Source: Actinomadura sp. KC06 (GTDB taxonomy: Bacteria; Actinomycetota; Actinomycetes; Streptosporangiales; Streptosporangiaceae). Taken from it: a stretch of DNA of 48,641 nucleotides. Shown here one piece after another: positions 25,621 through 34,808 of this stretch (positions are counted from its first letter, which is position 1; each line of letters begins with the position of its first letter). The stretch spans positions 1 through 48,641 of the forward strand of contig NZ_SMKT01000057.1 in NCBI RefSeq assembly GCF_004348735.1. The letters are read 5' to 3'. A program made the position numbers and the translations under genes. Under the pieces are notes generated by a model. The model was not told where the DNA came from and ran no database searches. It saw nothing but the letters and a program-made list of their open reading frames with translations.

Positions 25621-26774
25621 GCCAATCCGACAACAGCAGCAGCCACGGGATCCGGATCGCGGGCGTCTCGAAGGTCTACTCGGGCACGTCCCGTCCGGCC
25701 GTGGACGACGTCTCCCTCGACATCGCGGACGGCGAGTTCATCACCCTGCTGGGCCCGTCGGGGTCGGGCAAGACGACGATGCTGTCGATGCTCGCCGGGT
25801 TCGTCTCGGTGTCGGCGGGGTCGATCGAGATCGACGGGCGCGACGTCTCGCGGCAGAAGCCGCACCGGCGGAACCTCGGCGTGGTGTTCCAGCAGTACGC
25901 GCTGTTCCCGCACATGACCGTCGCGAAGAACATCGCGTTCCCGCTCCAGCAGCGGAAGATGACGAAGGCGCAGATCGCCGCGAAGGTGGGCGAGGCGCTG
26001 AAGCTCGTCCACCTGGAGGAGTACGCGGACCGGCTGCCGAGCCAGCTGTCCGGCGGGCAGCAGCAGCGCGTCGCGCTCGCCCGCGCCGTGGTGTACCACC
26101 CGCGGGCGCTGCTGATGGACGAGCCGCTCGGCGCCCTGGACCGCAAGCTCCGCGACGAGCTGCAGCGCGAGATCGCCAGGATGCACCGGGAACTGGGCAT
26201 GACGTTCATCTTCGTCACCCACGACCAGCACGAGGCGCTCACCCTCTCCGACCGGATCGCGGTGTTCAACGAGGGCAGGGTCGAGCAGGTCGGGACGCCG
26301 TCCGAGCTGTACGAGCGGCCGCGGACGCTGTTCGTCGCGCAGTTCCTCGGCGAGTCCACGTGTTTCCGGGGCGCCGTCGACGTTTCCGGGGGCGTGCTGC
26401 GGTGCGGCGGCTTCACGCTGCGGGCGCCGCGGCTGGACGCCGGGCTCGACGGCAGCGACGGGGTCGCCGTGATCCGTCCGGAGCGGCTCGAACTGCACAC
26501 GGACGCGGCCGCCGCGCCGGACGGGCACAACCGGGTGCGCGCCACCGTCACCGAGATCGTCTACGTCGGCAACCACCACCAGGTGGGGCTGCGGTTCGGG
26601 GACGGCACGAGCGGCTCGGCCATGCGCCTGGCCGGCCGGTCGCTCCCGGCCGTGCCGGGCGAGGAGGTCACGGTGAGCTGGGACCCCGAGCACCAGTCGA
26701 TCGTGGCCGACCCCGCCGACGAACCGTCCTCGGGGCACGCCGCCGAGCCCCTGGGCGCCACCGCCGGCACCTGA
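25617..26774 (+). CDS. ABC transporter ATPase, PotA type
   Basis: 385 residues. Nucleotide-binding motifs: Walker A GPSGSGKTT (about residues 45-53), Q-loop VVFQQYALFPHMTV, signature LSGGQQQR, Walker B ALLMDEP and the switch histidine in FVTHDQHEA. A C-terminal TOBE-type regulatory domain follows from about residue 245. It powers the import system encoded just upstream and overlaps it by four bases. Confidence 0.95.
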   Translation: MSQSDNSSSHGIRIAGVSKVYSGTSRPAVDDVSLDIADGEFITLLGPSGSGKTTMLSMLAGFVSVSAGSIEIDGRDVSRQKPHRRNLGVVFQQYALFPHMTVAKNIAFPLQQRKMTKAQIAAKVGEALKLVHLEEYADRLPSQLSGGQQQRVALARAVVYHPRALLMDEPLGALDRKLRDELQREIARMHRELGMTFIFVTHDQHEALTLSDRIAVFNEGRVEQVGTPSELYERPRTLFVAQFLGESTCFRGAVDVSGGVLRCGGFTLRAPRLDAGLDGSDGVAVIRPERLELHTDAAAAPDGHNRVRATVTEIVYVGNHHQVGLRFGDGTSGSAMRLAGRSLPAVPGEEVTVSWDPEHQSIVADPADEPSSGHAAEPLGATAGT

Positions 26775-26804
26775 CCGCCGCCGACCACTAGGAGTTCCTT
26801 GCCG

Positions 26805-29800
26805 ATGGCAGCCCAGACCGGACCCGACGAGCGCTTCGAGCGGATCACCGCGGGCGTCCCAGAACTCGCCGACGAGCGGCTCCGGGAGATCCTGCGCGAC
26901 CGCTACGGGCTCGACGCCGCGTCCCTGCGCCGGCTCGCCGGGGAGACGGACCAGAACACCCACGTCGTGGACGCGGACGGCGCCGAGTACGTCCTCAAGG
27001 TCAGCGACCCCGCCGACCGCCGGGCGATCGAGTTCCAGACGGCGCTGCTCGCGCATCTCGCGGAGCGGGAACCGGGCGTGGTCGTCCCCCGGACCGTCGC
27101 GGACGTGTCGGGCGCGCCGGTCACGTCGGTGCCCGACGGCGGCGGACGCGAGCTGCCGGTCCGGCTGCTCAGCTGGGTTCCGGGCACGCCGCTGGCGGAG
27201 GTGGGACGCCGGTCACCCGAGCTGCTGGCGGACGTCGGCGCGGCGGCCGGGCGGCTGACCGCGGCGACGGCGGAGTTCGTCCATCCCGCTCCCCCGGCGC
27301 CGCACTACTGGGAGTTCCCGCACGCGGGCGCGGCGCTGGCCGCGTCGATCGGCCACGTCGGCGACGCTGGGCTGCGGGCCGCCGCCGAGTCGCTCCGCGA
27401 CCGGTACCTGCCGCTGCTGGACGAGCGGTTGCCGGAGTTGCCGGTGGCGGTCGTCCATCACGATCTCAACGCGTTCAACATCCTGGTCCGCCGGGACGGC
27501 GGGCGGCGCCGCGTCTCCGGCGTGATCGACTTCGGTGACGCGCTGCCGACCGCGCGGATCGCGGACCTGGCGGTGCTGGCGTCCAGCGTGATGCGCGGCG
27601 CCGCGAGCCCGCTCGCCGTCCTGGCGACGCTGGCCGCCGCCTACCACGACGCGTGCCCGCTGGCCGAGGCGGAGCTGGACGTGCTGTTCCCGCTGGTCGC
27701 GGTGCGGTCCGCGACGGTCGCGGTCACCGCCGCGCGGCTCGACGCGGAGCGGCGGCACGGCGACCCGCGGCACCGCTCGGCAGCCGCCGCCGACCTGGTG
27801 CGCGCGCTTTCGGACATCCCGGCGGACGTGGGACGCGCGACGACCAGGCACGCGTGCGGGCTGCCGTCGCATCCCGCCGGGCCTGCGGTCACGACCTGGC
27901 TGGCGGGCAACGCCTCGTCCGCCGTGGCCCCGGTCGACGGCCCGCTCGCCCCGGTCGACCTCAGCGCGTCGTCCGCGATCTACGACGGCGCCGATCCGCG
28001 CAATCACGACTCGTTGCGGGCCGCCGCGAGTGAGGAGATTCTGCGCCGCCGCCCGAACGTGCCGGTGGGCCGGTACGGCGAGCCGCGCTTCCTGGCCCCT
28101 CGCAGGCGCCGCAGCACCGGGCCGGACGAGCCCGCCAACGTCCACCTTGGAATCGACCTGTTCGCCGGTGCGGGAACGGCCGTCCGCGCGCCTTTGCCCG
28201 GCCGAGTCGAGGCGTCGGACGACGTCGCGGGAGTCGATCTCGTCCTGCTGCACGAGCCGGTCGAAGGCGTCCGATTCAGGACGCTCTACACGGGCCTGAC
28301 CAGTGCGGCATCCGTGGGCGACGAGATCGCGGCCGGCGGACGGATCGGGCAGATCGCGCCGGGTGGTGCGCTGCCGCCGCATGTGCGCGTCCAGGTGAGC
28401 GTCGCGCCGCTCGACGGCTGGACGGGCGTGCCCGCCGCCGTCCCCGACTCGGAGTCGGCGATGTGGCAGGGCCTCTTCCCCGACCCGACGCCGCTGCTCG
28501 GCGCCCAGAACGCGGTCGCCGGGTGGACGTCCGGGATCGGCAAGGCGCTGGAGGGCCGCCGCACCCACCTGCCCGACAGCCACCCGATGTACTTCAAGCG
28601 GCCGATCAGCATGGTCAGGGCCCGGGACTGCCGGTTCTACGACGAGGAAGGCCGCTCCTACCTGGACGCCCTCAACAACGTGACCCTCGTCGGCCACAGC
28701 CACCCGCGCCTCGTGGAGACGGCATCACGCCAGCTCGGCCGCCTCAACACCAACACCCGGTTCGTGTACGACACGCTCACCGAGTACGCCGAGCGGCTCA
28801 CCGCGACGCTGCCGGACGGCCTGGACGTCGTCTACTTCGTCAACTCCGGCAGCGAGGCGAACGACCTGGCGCTGCGCATGTCCCGCTACCTGACGAAGCG
28901 GGACGACGTCGTCATCATCGACGACGCCTACCACGGCTACACCTCGGTCGTCTCGGACGTGAGCCCGTCCCGCTACAAGCACTACGGCAAGCCGGACACC
29001 ACGCACCCGACGCCGAACCCCGACCGGTACCGCGGCGCGTACGGCTACGACGACCCGGACGCCGGGGCCAAGTACGCCCGGCACGTGATCGACGAGTTCG
29101 ACCGGCTCGCCGCCGAGGGCCGCGCCCCCGCCGCCTACCTGTTCGAGGCGCTGCTGGCGGGCGGCGGCCAGGTGGTGCTGCCGCCCGGCTACCTCGCGCC
29201 GATCTTCGCCGCGGCGGCCGAACGCGGCGTGCTGACGATCGCCGACGAGGTCCAGGTCGGGTTCGGGCGGCTCGGCGAGGCGTTCTGGGGTTTCCAGACG
29301 CAGGGGCCGGACGTCGTCCCCGACTTCGTGACGATGGGCAAGGCCATGGGCAACGGCTTCCCGATGGCGGCCATGGTCACCACCCGGGAGATCTCGCGGG
29401 CGTTCGACCCGACCGGACGGTTCTTCTCGACGTACGGCGGCAACCCGGTCGCCTGCGCGGTCGGCCTGGAGCTGCTGAACGTCGTCGCGGACGAGGGCCT
29501 GCAGCACAACGCGCTCGTCGTCGGCCAGTACCTGCGGGACCGGCTGGCGGGACTCGCCGACCGGCACCCGCTGATCGGGGACGTCCGCGGCCAGGGCTTC
29601 TACAGCGGGGTCGAGTTCGTCCTCGACCGCGAGAGCAAGGAGCCCGCCTCCGACGAGACGCTGATCATCTGCGAGCGGCTCAAGGACGAGGGCGTCCTCG
29701 TGTATCCGACGGGCCCGGCCTGGAACATCCTCAAGCTCAAGCCGCCGCTGACGTTCACGCGGGCGGACGCCGACGAGTTCACCGACACACTTGACGACAT

Positions 29801-29819
29801 TCTCGAAACGGGCTGGTGA
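26805..29819 (+). CDS. Fusion: aminoglycoside-phosphotransferase-type kinase, M23-like domain, class III aminotransferase (phospho-lyase type)
   Basis: 1004 residues in three parts. Residues about 15-310 form an APH/HYKK-like kinase with catalytic HHDLNAFN (Asp220, Asn225) and the metal-binding VIDFGD. Residues about 430-545 resemble an M23/LytM domain; HLGID keeps the first zinc pair (His447, Asp451) but the usual His-x-His is HVR (His526, Arg528). Residues about 565-1004 are a class III aminotransferase with PLP lysine Lys846 in MGKAMGNGF and the phosphate cup SGSEANDLA. Animals have separate hydroxylysine kinase and PLP phospho-lyases (PHYKPL, ETNPPL) of the same families, so phosphorylation then elimination of an amino alcohol is the likely reaction. 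An alternative TTG start at 26799 lies nearer AGGAG; ATG was preferred. Confidence 0.88.
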   Translation: MAAQTGPDERFERITAGVPELADERLREILRDRYGLDAASLRRLAGETDQNTHVVDADGAEYVLKVSDPADRRAIEFQTALLAHLAEREPGVVVPRTVADVSGAPVTSVPDGGGRELPVRLLSWVPGTPLAEVGRRSPELLADVGAAAGRLTAATAEFVHPAPPAPHYWEFPHAGAALAASIGHVGDAGLRAAAESLRDRYLPLLDERLPELPVAVVHHDLNAFNILVRRDGGRRRVSGVIDFGDALPTARIADLAVLASSVMRGAASPLAVLATLAAAYHDACPLAEAELDVLFPLVAVRSATVAVTAARLDAERRHGDPRHRSAAAADLVRALSDIPADVGRATTRHACGLPSHPAGPAVTTWLAGNASSAVAPVDGPLAPVDLSASSAIYDGADPRNHDSLRAAASEEILRRRPNVPVGRYGEPRFLAPRRRRSTGPDEPANVHLGIDLFAGAGTAVRAPLPGRVEASDDVAGVDLVLLHEPVEGVRFRTLYTGLTSAASVGDEIAAGGRIGQIAPGGALPPHVRVQVSVAPLDGWTGVPAAVPDSESAMWQGLFPDPTPLLGAQNAVAGWTSGIGKALEGRRTHLPDSHPMYFKRPISMVRARDCRFYDEEGRSYLDALNNVTLVGHSHPRLVETASRQLGRLNTNTRFVYDTLTEYAERLTATLPDGLDVVYFVNSGSEANDLALRMSRYLTKRDDVVIIDDAYHGYTSVVSDVSPSRYKHYGKPDTTHPTPNPDRYRGAYGYDDPDAGAKYARHVIDEFDRLAAEGRAPAAYLFEALLAGGGQVVLPPGYLAPIFAAAAERGVLTIADEVQVGFGRLGEAFWGFQTQGPDVVPDFVTMGKAMGNGFPMAAMVTTREISRAFDPTGRFFSTYGGNPVACAVGLELLNVVADEGLQHNALVVGQYLRDRLAGLADRHPLIGDVRGQGFYSGVEFVLDRESKEPASDETLIICERLKDEGVLVYPTGPAWNILKLKPPLTFTRADADEFTDTLDDILETGW

Positions 29820-29820
29820 T

Positions 29821-31491
29821 ATGGCTGACCACGCGGACAGGGCCGGACACGCGGACATGGTGCTGCTCGGCGGCAAGGTCCTCACCGTCGACGCCGGGTT
29901 CACGGTCGAGTCCGCCGTCGCGGTGACCGGCGACCGGATCACGGCGGTCGGCGACGACGACCACGTCCGGGCGCTCGCGGGCCCGTCCACCGAGGTGATC
30001 GACCTCGCCGGGCAGACGGTGCTGCCCGGGATCAACGACGCGCACCTGCACCTCGCGCTGTTCGGCCTGTCCGGGCCGCCGTTCTCCGTCGACCTGAACG
30101 GCATCGACTCGCTCGGCGCGCTGAACGACGCGCTCGCCAGCGGGCCGCCCGGGCCCGGCGGCAGCCGCTGGCTGATCGGCGAGGGCTGGCGGGAGGCGAA
30201 CATCCCCGAGTTCGACGCCGACGTCCCAGGCCCGCACCGTTCCCTCATCGACCAGGCCACCGGGGACCGGCCGACCGTCCTGCACCACGCGTCCCGGCAC
30301 TCGGTGCTCGTCAACACCGCCGCGCTCACGATCGTGGGCATCACCCGCGACACCCCGGACCCGGCGGGCGGGCAGATCGTCCGCGGCCCGGACGGCGAGC
30401 CCACCGGCCTGCTGCTCGAAGGCGCGAAGGGGCTGATCAACGACCACGTCCCGGCCCACTCCGAGAATGAGCGGCTGGACGCGATCGAGACCGCGATGCG
30501 GACACTCAACGCGCTCGGCATCACCAGCGTCACCGACCCGATCGTCTGGCCGGAGCTGCTGCGCGACTACACCACCCTTCGCAGGGACGGCCGGATGACG
30601 GTCCGGGTGAACACGCTGATGCACTGGGACTGGCCGTCCCCGGCGAGTGCGTCCGACCGCTTGGAGAAGGCACTCGGCTACGCGGGCCTGTCGACCGGGC
30701 TGGGCGACGACTGGCTCCGGATCGGCGGCTGCAAGCTGTTCGCGGACGGCGTCCCCACGCAGGGCACCGCGTGGCTGCACGACCCGTACCCGTCGGGCTG
30801 CCACGGCCACCTCATCACCCCCGGCGACGACGACGAGGCCCGCTACGAGGAACTGCTCCGGATGATCGAGCTGGCGCACCGGAACCGGCTGCAGGTCCAG
30901 GTGCACGTCACCGGCGACCGGGCCGCGGACGCCGCCGCGGACGGGATCATCCGCGCGCTCAAGGCCGACCCGTGGCCGCGGGCCCGGCACGCGCTCCTGC
31001 ACGGCACGCTGCTCTCCGAGGACTCCTACGCCCGCCTCGCCGAGCACGACATCAGCGTGATCACCAGCTCGCTGATGAAGTCGCACAGCGGCGCGTCCAT
31101 GACGCGGTCGATCGGCGCCGAGCGGTGGTCGCGCGCGTTCCCGGCCGGTGCCCTGCTCGCGGCGGGGGTACACGTCGCCGACAGCTCCGACGCGCCGGTC
31201 ACCTATCCCGACTGGCGGCGCGGCATCGCCACGTTCGCGGGCGCGGCCCCGGGGCCGTACTCGGACGTCCCGCCCGACCTGCGCCTCACCCGCGAGCAGG
31301 CGATCCGGCTGTGGACGACGGCGGGCGCCTACATCGAGAACGCCGAGGACCGCAAGGGGACGATCACCCCGGGCAAGCTCGCGGACCTCGTCGTCTTGGA
31401 CGGGGACGTCCTCGCCGCCGACGACGACGCGTTGCAGCAGATCAAGCCCACCCTGACCCTCGCGGGCGGACGGGTCGTCCACTCCGCCTGA
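29821..31491 (+). CDS. Amidohydrolase family protein, YtcJ type
   Basis: 556 residues, a metal-dependent TIM-barrel hydrolase with the small beta-sandwich made from both ends. Metal ligands visible: HLH (His75, His77), the candidate carbamylated Lys305 in GGCKLFADG, histidines in VHVTGDRA and HALLHG, and Asp in VADSSDAP. The C-terminal KGTITPGKLADLVVLDGD motif is typical. It starts one base after the fusion gene's stop (TGATATG), so it belongs to the same operon and may release the amine substrate from an amide or act on a cyclic by-product; the substrate is unknown. Confidence 0.9.
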   Translation: MADHADRAGHADMVLLGGKVLTVDAGFTVESAVAVTGDRITAVGDDDHVRALAGPSTEVIDLAGQTVLPGINDAHLHLALFGLSGPPFSVDLNGIDSLGALNDALASGPPGPGGSRWLIGEGWREANIPEFDADVPGPHRSLIDQATGDRPTVLHHASRHSVLVNTAALTIVGITRDTPDPAGGQIVRGPDGEPTGLLLEGAKGLINDHVPAHSENERLDAIETAMRTLNALGITSVTDPIVWPELLRDYTTLRRDGRMTVRVNTLMHWDWPSPASASDRLEKALGYAGLSTGLGDDWLRIGGCKLFADGVPTQGTAWLHDPYPSGCHGHLITPGDDDEARYEELLRMIELAHRNRLQVQVHVTGDRAADAAADGIIRALKADPWPRARHALLHGTLLSEDSYARLAEHDISVITSSLMKSHSGASMTRSIGAERWSRAFPAGALLAAGVHVADSSDAPVTYPDWRRGIATFAGAAPGPYSDVPPDLRLTREQAIRLWTTAGAYIENAEDRKGTITPGKLADLVVLDGDVLAADDDALQQIKPTLTLAGGRVVHSA

Positions 31492-31584
31492 GCCGTTCCT
31501 TAAGTCCGCTTTCGCTCCTTCTTGTTGTGATCGTCGCGTGCCGTCCCGACGGTGGGCGGCCGGACACGACAAGGGGGAGAGAGC

Positions 31585-31827
31585 ATGGCTCTCAGCCGAC
31601 GCACGAGGATCGTCGTCGTGGTGGCCGGGCTGGCCGGAGCGGCCACGGTGGCCGCTGGCGGCGCGGCGCTGGCCGATTCCGGGCCGGAGCCCGTCCGCAC
31701 GCAATTGCAGATCGTCGACTACCAGCCCGCCAAGGCGGGGACGCCCGGCAAGGACTGCCCAGAGCGTGACGGCGGCGCGAGCGGTGGCGGGGCCCCGGCC
31801 GAAAGCCCGGCCGAAGGCGTGCAGTGA
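31585..31827 (+). CDS. Small secreted protein heading the MoxR operon
   Basis: 80 residues, no recognised family. Residues 1-30 form a signal peptide (LSRRTRIVVVVAGLAGAATVAAGGAALA); an RR pair near the start is not followed by a clear Tat motif. The mature part is about 50 residues, rich in Pro, Gly and Glu, with a single cysteine (KDCPERD). A GGGGGAGAGAG site precedes the ATG. Its TGA overlaps the GTG start of the MoxR ATPase (GTGA), so the two are translationally coupled. The role is unknown; position suggests a link to the envelope or stress function of that operon. Confidence 0.65.
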   Translation: MALSRRTRIVVVVAGLAGAATVAAGGAALADSGPEPVRTQLQIVDYQPAKAGTPGKDCPERDGGASGGGAPAESPAEGVQ

Positions 31828-32849
31828 CCGGCGGCCTCGACGCCGCCCGCGCCCTGCCGCCGGCGACCGCGCTCGCGGAGCGGGCGCTGTTCGAGGTCAA
31901 GCGGGTCATCGTCGGCCAGGACCAGATGATCGAGCGGATGCTCGTCGCGGTCCTGGCCGGCGGCCACTGCCTGCTGGAGGGCGTGCCGGGCGTGGCGAAG
32001 ACGCTGGCCGCGCAGACGCTCGCCACGGTCGCCGGCGGGTCGTTCGCGCGGCTCCAGTTCACCCCGGACCTCGTGCCCGCCGACATCGTCGGGACGCGGA
32101 TCTACCGGCCGTCCACCGAGGGCTTCGACATCGAGCCCGGCCCGGTGATGGCGAACGTCGTGCTCGTGGACGAGATCAACCGCGCTCCCGCCAAGGTGCA
32201 GTCGGCGCTGCTGGAGGTGATGGCGGAGCGCCAGGTCAGCATCGCGGGCCGGACGTTCCCCGTGCCGTCGCCGTTCCTGGTGATGGCGACGCAGAACCCG
32301 ATCGAGTCGGAGGGCGTGTACCAGCTGCCGGAGGCGCAGCGAGACCGATTCCTGCTGAAGATCGACGTCGGGTATCCGTCCGAGGCGCAGGAGCTGGCGA
32401 TCGTCTACCGCATGGGGGTGCGCCCGCCCGAGCCGAACCCGATCCTGGACGCCGCGGACGTGACGGCGCTGCGGGACGCGGCCGTGGACGTGTTCGTCCA
32501 CGACGAGGTCGCCCGGTACGCGGTGCGGCTCGTGGCCGCCACCCGCGACCCGTCCGGGCACGGCGTCCCGAAGGTCGCCGGGATGCTCGCCTACGGTGCC
32601 GGGCCGCGCGCGTCGCTCGGGCTGATCGCCGCCGGACGGGCGCTGGCGCTGCTCCGGGGCCGCGAGTACGTCCTCCCGGGCGACGTGCGCGACCTCGCCG
32701 GTGACGTGATCGCGCACCGCCTGGTGCCGTCGTTCGACGCGCTCGCCGACGGCGTGGACGTCCGCACGATGGTCGCCCACATCGTGGCCGCCGTCCCGAT
32801 GCCGCAGGTCGCGCCCATGGAAGCGAACGACGACGGCAGGGCCGCATGA
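31824..32849 (+). CDS. MoxR-family AAA+ ATPase
   Basis: 341 residues. Walker A reads GVPGVAKT, Walker B VLVDEINRAPAKVQSALLEVM, sensor 1 follows at MATQNPIESEGVYQLPEAQRDRF. MoxR ATPases act as chaperone-like remodelers and are encoded with DUF58 and VWA proteins, as here. GTG start overlapping the preceding stop; its own stop overlaps the DUF58 start by four bases. The cellular target is unknown. Confidence 0.94.
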   Translation: MTGGLDAARALPPATALAERALFEVKRVIVGQDQMIERMLVAVLAGGHCLLEGVPGVAKTLAAQTLATVAGGSFARLQFTPDLVPADIVGTRIYRPSTEGFDIEPGPVMANVVLVDEINRAPAKVQSALLEVMAERQVSIAGRTFPVPSPFLVMATQNPIESEGVYQLPEAQRDRFLLKIDVGYPSEAQELAIVYRMGVRPPEPNPILDAADVTALRDAAVDVFVHDEVARYAVRLVAATRDPSGHGVPKVAGMLAYGAGPRASLGLIAAGRALALLRGREYVLPGDVRDLAGDVIAHRLVPSFDALADGVDVRTMVAHIVAAVPMPQVAPMEANDDGRAA

Positions 32850-33799
32850 ACGAGCAGCGTTCGGATGAGCAGGGGCTGCGCAACCTGGCGCCCGAGCATG
32901 CGCTTCGCCGCCTGGAGCTGACGGTCACGCGGCGCCTGGACGGGCTCCTGCAAGGAGATCACCTGGGCCTGCTGCCGGGCCCGGGGTCGGACCCGGCCGA
33001 GGGCCGCGAGTACGTCGCGGGCGACGACGTCCGCACCATGGACTGGAACCTCACCGCTCGGATGACCGCGCCGCACGTCCGCGACCGCGTCGCCGACCGC
33101 GAGCTGGAGACCTGGGTGCTGGTGGACGCCACCGCCAGCATGGACTTCGGCACCGGACGGCTGGAGAAGCGCGACCTCGCCGTGTTCGCGGTGGCGGCGG
33201 TCGGGTTCCTGACCGAGCGGACCGGCAACCGGCTGGGCGCGCAGATCGTCCACCACGACCGGATGCGCCGCGTCCCGGCGCGTACGGGAAGGGCGCACCT
33301 GCTCGGCCTGCTGGGGACGCTGCTGTCCGCGCCCCGGAGCCCGGCCGGGAGCGGGGACGCGTCACTCGGCGCGGCGGCGGAACTGCTGCATCGCACCGGA
33401 GGCAAGCGCCGGGGGCTGGCGGTCGTGGTCTCCGACTTCCTGGAGCCGGTGGAGAGCTGGGAGCGTCCGCTGCGGCTGCTCGGCGCCCGCCACCAGCTCC
33501 TCGCGGTCGAGGTCGTCGATCCGCGCGAGCTGACGCTTCCGGACGTCGGCATGCTCACGCTCGTCGACCCGGAGACGGGCCGCAGGCGCGAGGTCCCCAC
33601 GGCCGGGCGCAAGCTCCGCGAACGGTACGCGGACGCGGCCGTCCGGCAACGGGAGGAGATCGCGGCCGGGCTGCGCCGGGCCGGGGCGACGCACCTGCGG
33701 CTTCGCACCGACGGGGACTGGGTTCGCGACCTCGTCCAGCATGTGCTGGCGCAGCGGCGCATCGCGAAGGCTGCGCCCCCTCCGGGAGGTGCGGCGTGA
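32846..33799 (+). CDS. DUF58 family protein
   Basis: 317 residues. The diagnostic segment GREYVAGDDVRTMDWNLTARM lies near residue 53-73, followed by a von Willebrand-type fold whose metal site reads VLVDATASMDFG (DxTxS variant). DUF58 proteins accompany MoxR ATPases and VWA membrane proteins in complexes proposed to assemble or activate cofactors or envelope components. Four-base overlaps with both neighbours show one operon. No transmembrane segment is evident. Confidence 0.9.
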   Translation: MNEQRSDEQGLRNLAPEHALRRLELTVTRRLDGLLQGDHLGLLPGPGSDPAEGREYVAGDDVRTMDWNLTARMTAPHVRDRVADRELETWVLVDATASMDFGTGRLEKRDLAVFAVAAVGFLTERTGNRLGAQIVHHDRMRRVPARTGRAHLLGLLGTLLSAPRSPAGSGDASLGAAAELLHRTGGKRRGLAVVVSDFLEPVESWERPLRLLGARHQLLAVEVVDPRELTLPDVGMLTLVDPETGRRREVPTAGRKLRERYADAAVRQREEIAAGLRRAGATHLRLRTDGDWVRDLVQHVLAQRRIAKAAPPPGGAA

Positions 33800-34743
33800 G
33801 CTTCCTCGACCCCGTCCGGCTGCTGTTGCTGCTGGGGCTGCCCGTCCTGGTCGCCGCGTACGTGGTGATGCAGGTGCGGCGCGGCAGGTACGCGGTCCGC
33901 TTCACCAACCTCGCGCTGCTCGACAAGGTCGCGCCCGCCAAGCCCGGCTGGCGCCGCCACCTCCCCGCGGCGGCGTTCCTGCTGATGCTGGGCCTGTTCG
34001 TCACCGGGTTCGCCCGTCCGGCGGCGGACGTGCGGGTACCGCGCGAGCAGGCGACGATCATGCTGGCGGTCGATGTGTCGGCGTCGATGGAGGCAACGGA
34101 CGTGCGGCCGAACCGGCTGGAGGCCGCCAAGGACGCCGCCCGGACGTTCCTCGGACGCGTCCCCGACCGCTTCAACATCGGCCTCGTGGCGTTCTCCGGC
34201 ACCGCGTCGGTCGCCGTCCCGCCGACCACGGACCGGCAGGCGATGCGCACCGCCATCGACGGGCTGAGGCTCGGCCCGCGCACCGCGATCGGCGAGGGCA
34301 TCATCGCCTCGCTGGACGCGATCGCCGGGTTCGGCGCGCAGTTCGGCGAGGACGCGCCGCCGGGACGCGTCGTGCTGCTGTCCGACGGCACCAACACCGC
34401 CGGGCGCAGCCCCGAGGAGGGCGCCAGGCGCGCCGTCCAGGCCCGCGTCCCGGTGTCGACGATCGCCTACGGCACGCCGGAGGGCGTCATGATCCAGGGC
34501 GGCCGGGAGATCCCGGTGCCCGTCGACGGCCCCGCGCTGGAGCGCCTCGCCCAGGACTCCGGCGGCCGCTTCTACGAGGCCGCGTCCGGCGACGAGCTGC
34601 GCGGCGTGTACGAGGACATCGGCAGCAGCATCGGCTACCGCACCGAACAGCGGGAGATCTGGGGCTGGTTCATCGCCGCCGGCCTCCTCCTGTCCTGCGC
34701 GGTCGCGGCCGGGTCGCTGCTGTGGTTCTCGCGGCTGCCATGA
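33796..34743 (+). CDS. Membrane-anchored VWA protein, BatA type
   Basis: 315 residues starting with GTG (33796). N-terminal helices (LLLLLGLPVLVAAYVVMQV and AAAFLLMLGLFVTGFARPA) and a C-terminal helix (WGWFIAAGLLLSCAVAAGSLLWF) anchor the protein, with the VWA domain between. The metal-ion-dependent adhesion site is complete: DVSAS (Asp93, Ser95, Ser97) and VVLLSDGTN. This is the usual third member of MoxR-DUF58-BatA operons. Ligand unknown. Confidence 0.92.
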   Translation: MSFLDPVRLLLLLGLPVLVAAYVVMQVRRGRYAVRFTNLALLDKVAPAKPGWRRHLPAAAFLLMLGLFVTGFARPAADVRVPREQATIMLAVDVSASMEATDVRPNRLEAAKDAARTFLGRVPDRFNIGLVAFSGTASVAVPPTTDRQAMRTAIDGLRLGPRTAIGEGIIASLDAIAGFGAQFGEDAPPGRVVLLSDGTNTAGRSPEEGARRAVQARVPVSTIAYGTPEGVMIQGGREIPVPVDGPALERLAQDSGGRFYEAASGDELRGVYEDIGSSIGYRTEQREIWGWFIAAGLLLSCAVAAGSLLWFSRLP

Positions 34744-34808
34744 GCGACCTGAACGAAACGCATGGGGAGCGGAGTACTGACCAATGAGACATGAGCGTGA
34801 GGAGCCCC

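Noticed and set aside
28725..30533. 602-codon minus-strand frame opposite the fusion and amidohydrolase
   Set aside because: Shadow of two well-supported plus-strand genes.
34740..34787. 15-residue frame MSDLNETHGERSTDQ overlapping the VWA stop
   Set aside because: Has a coupled start but no family and no clear ribosome site; more likely incidental, although a leader peptide cannot be excluded.
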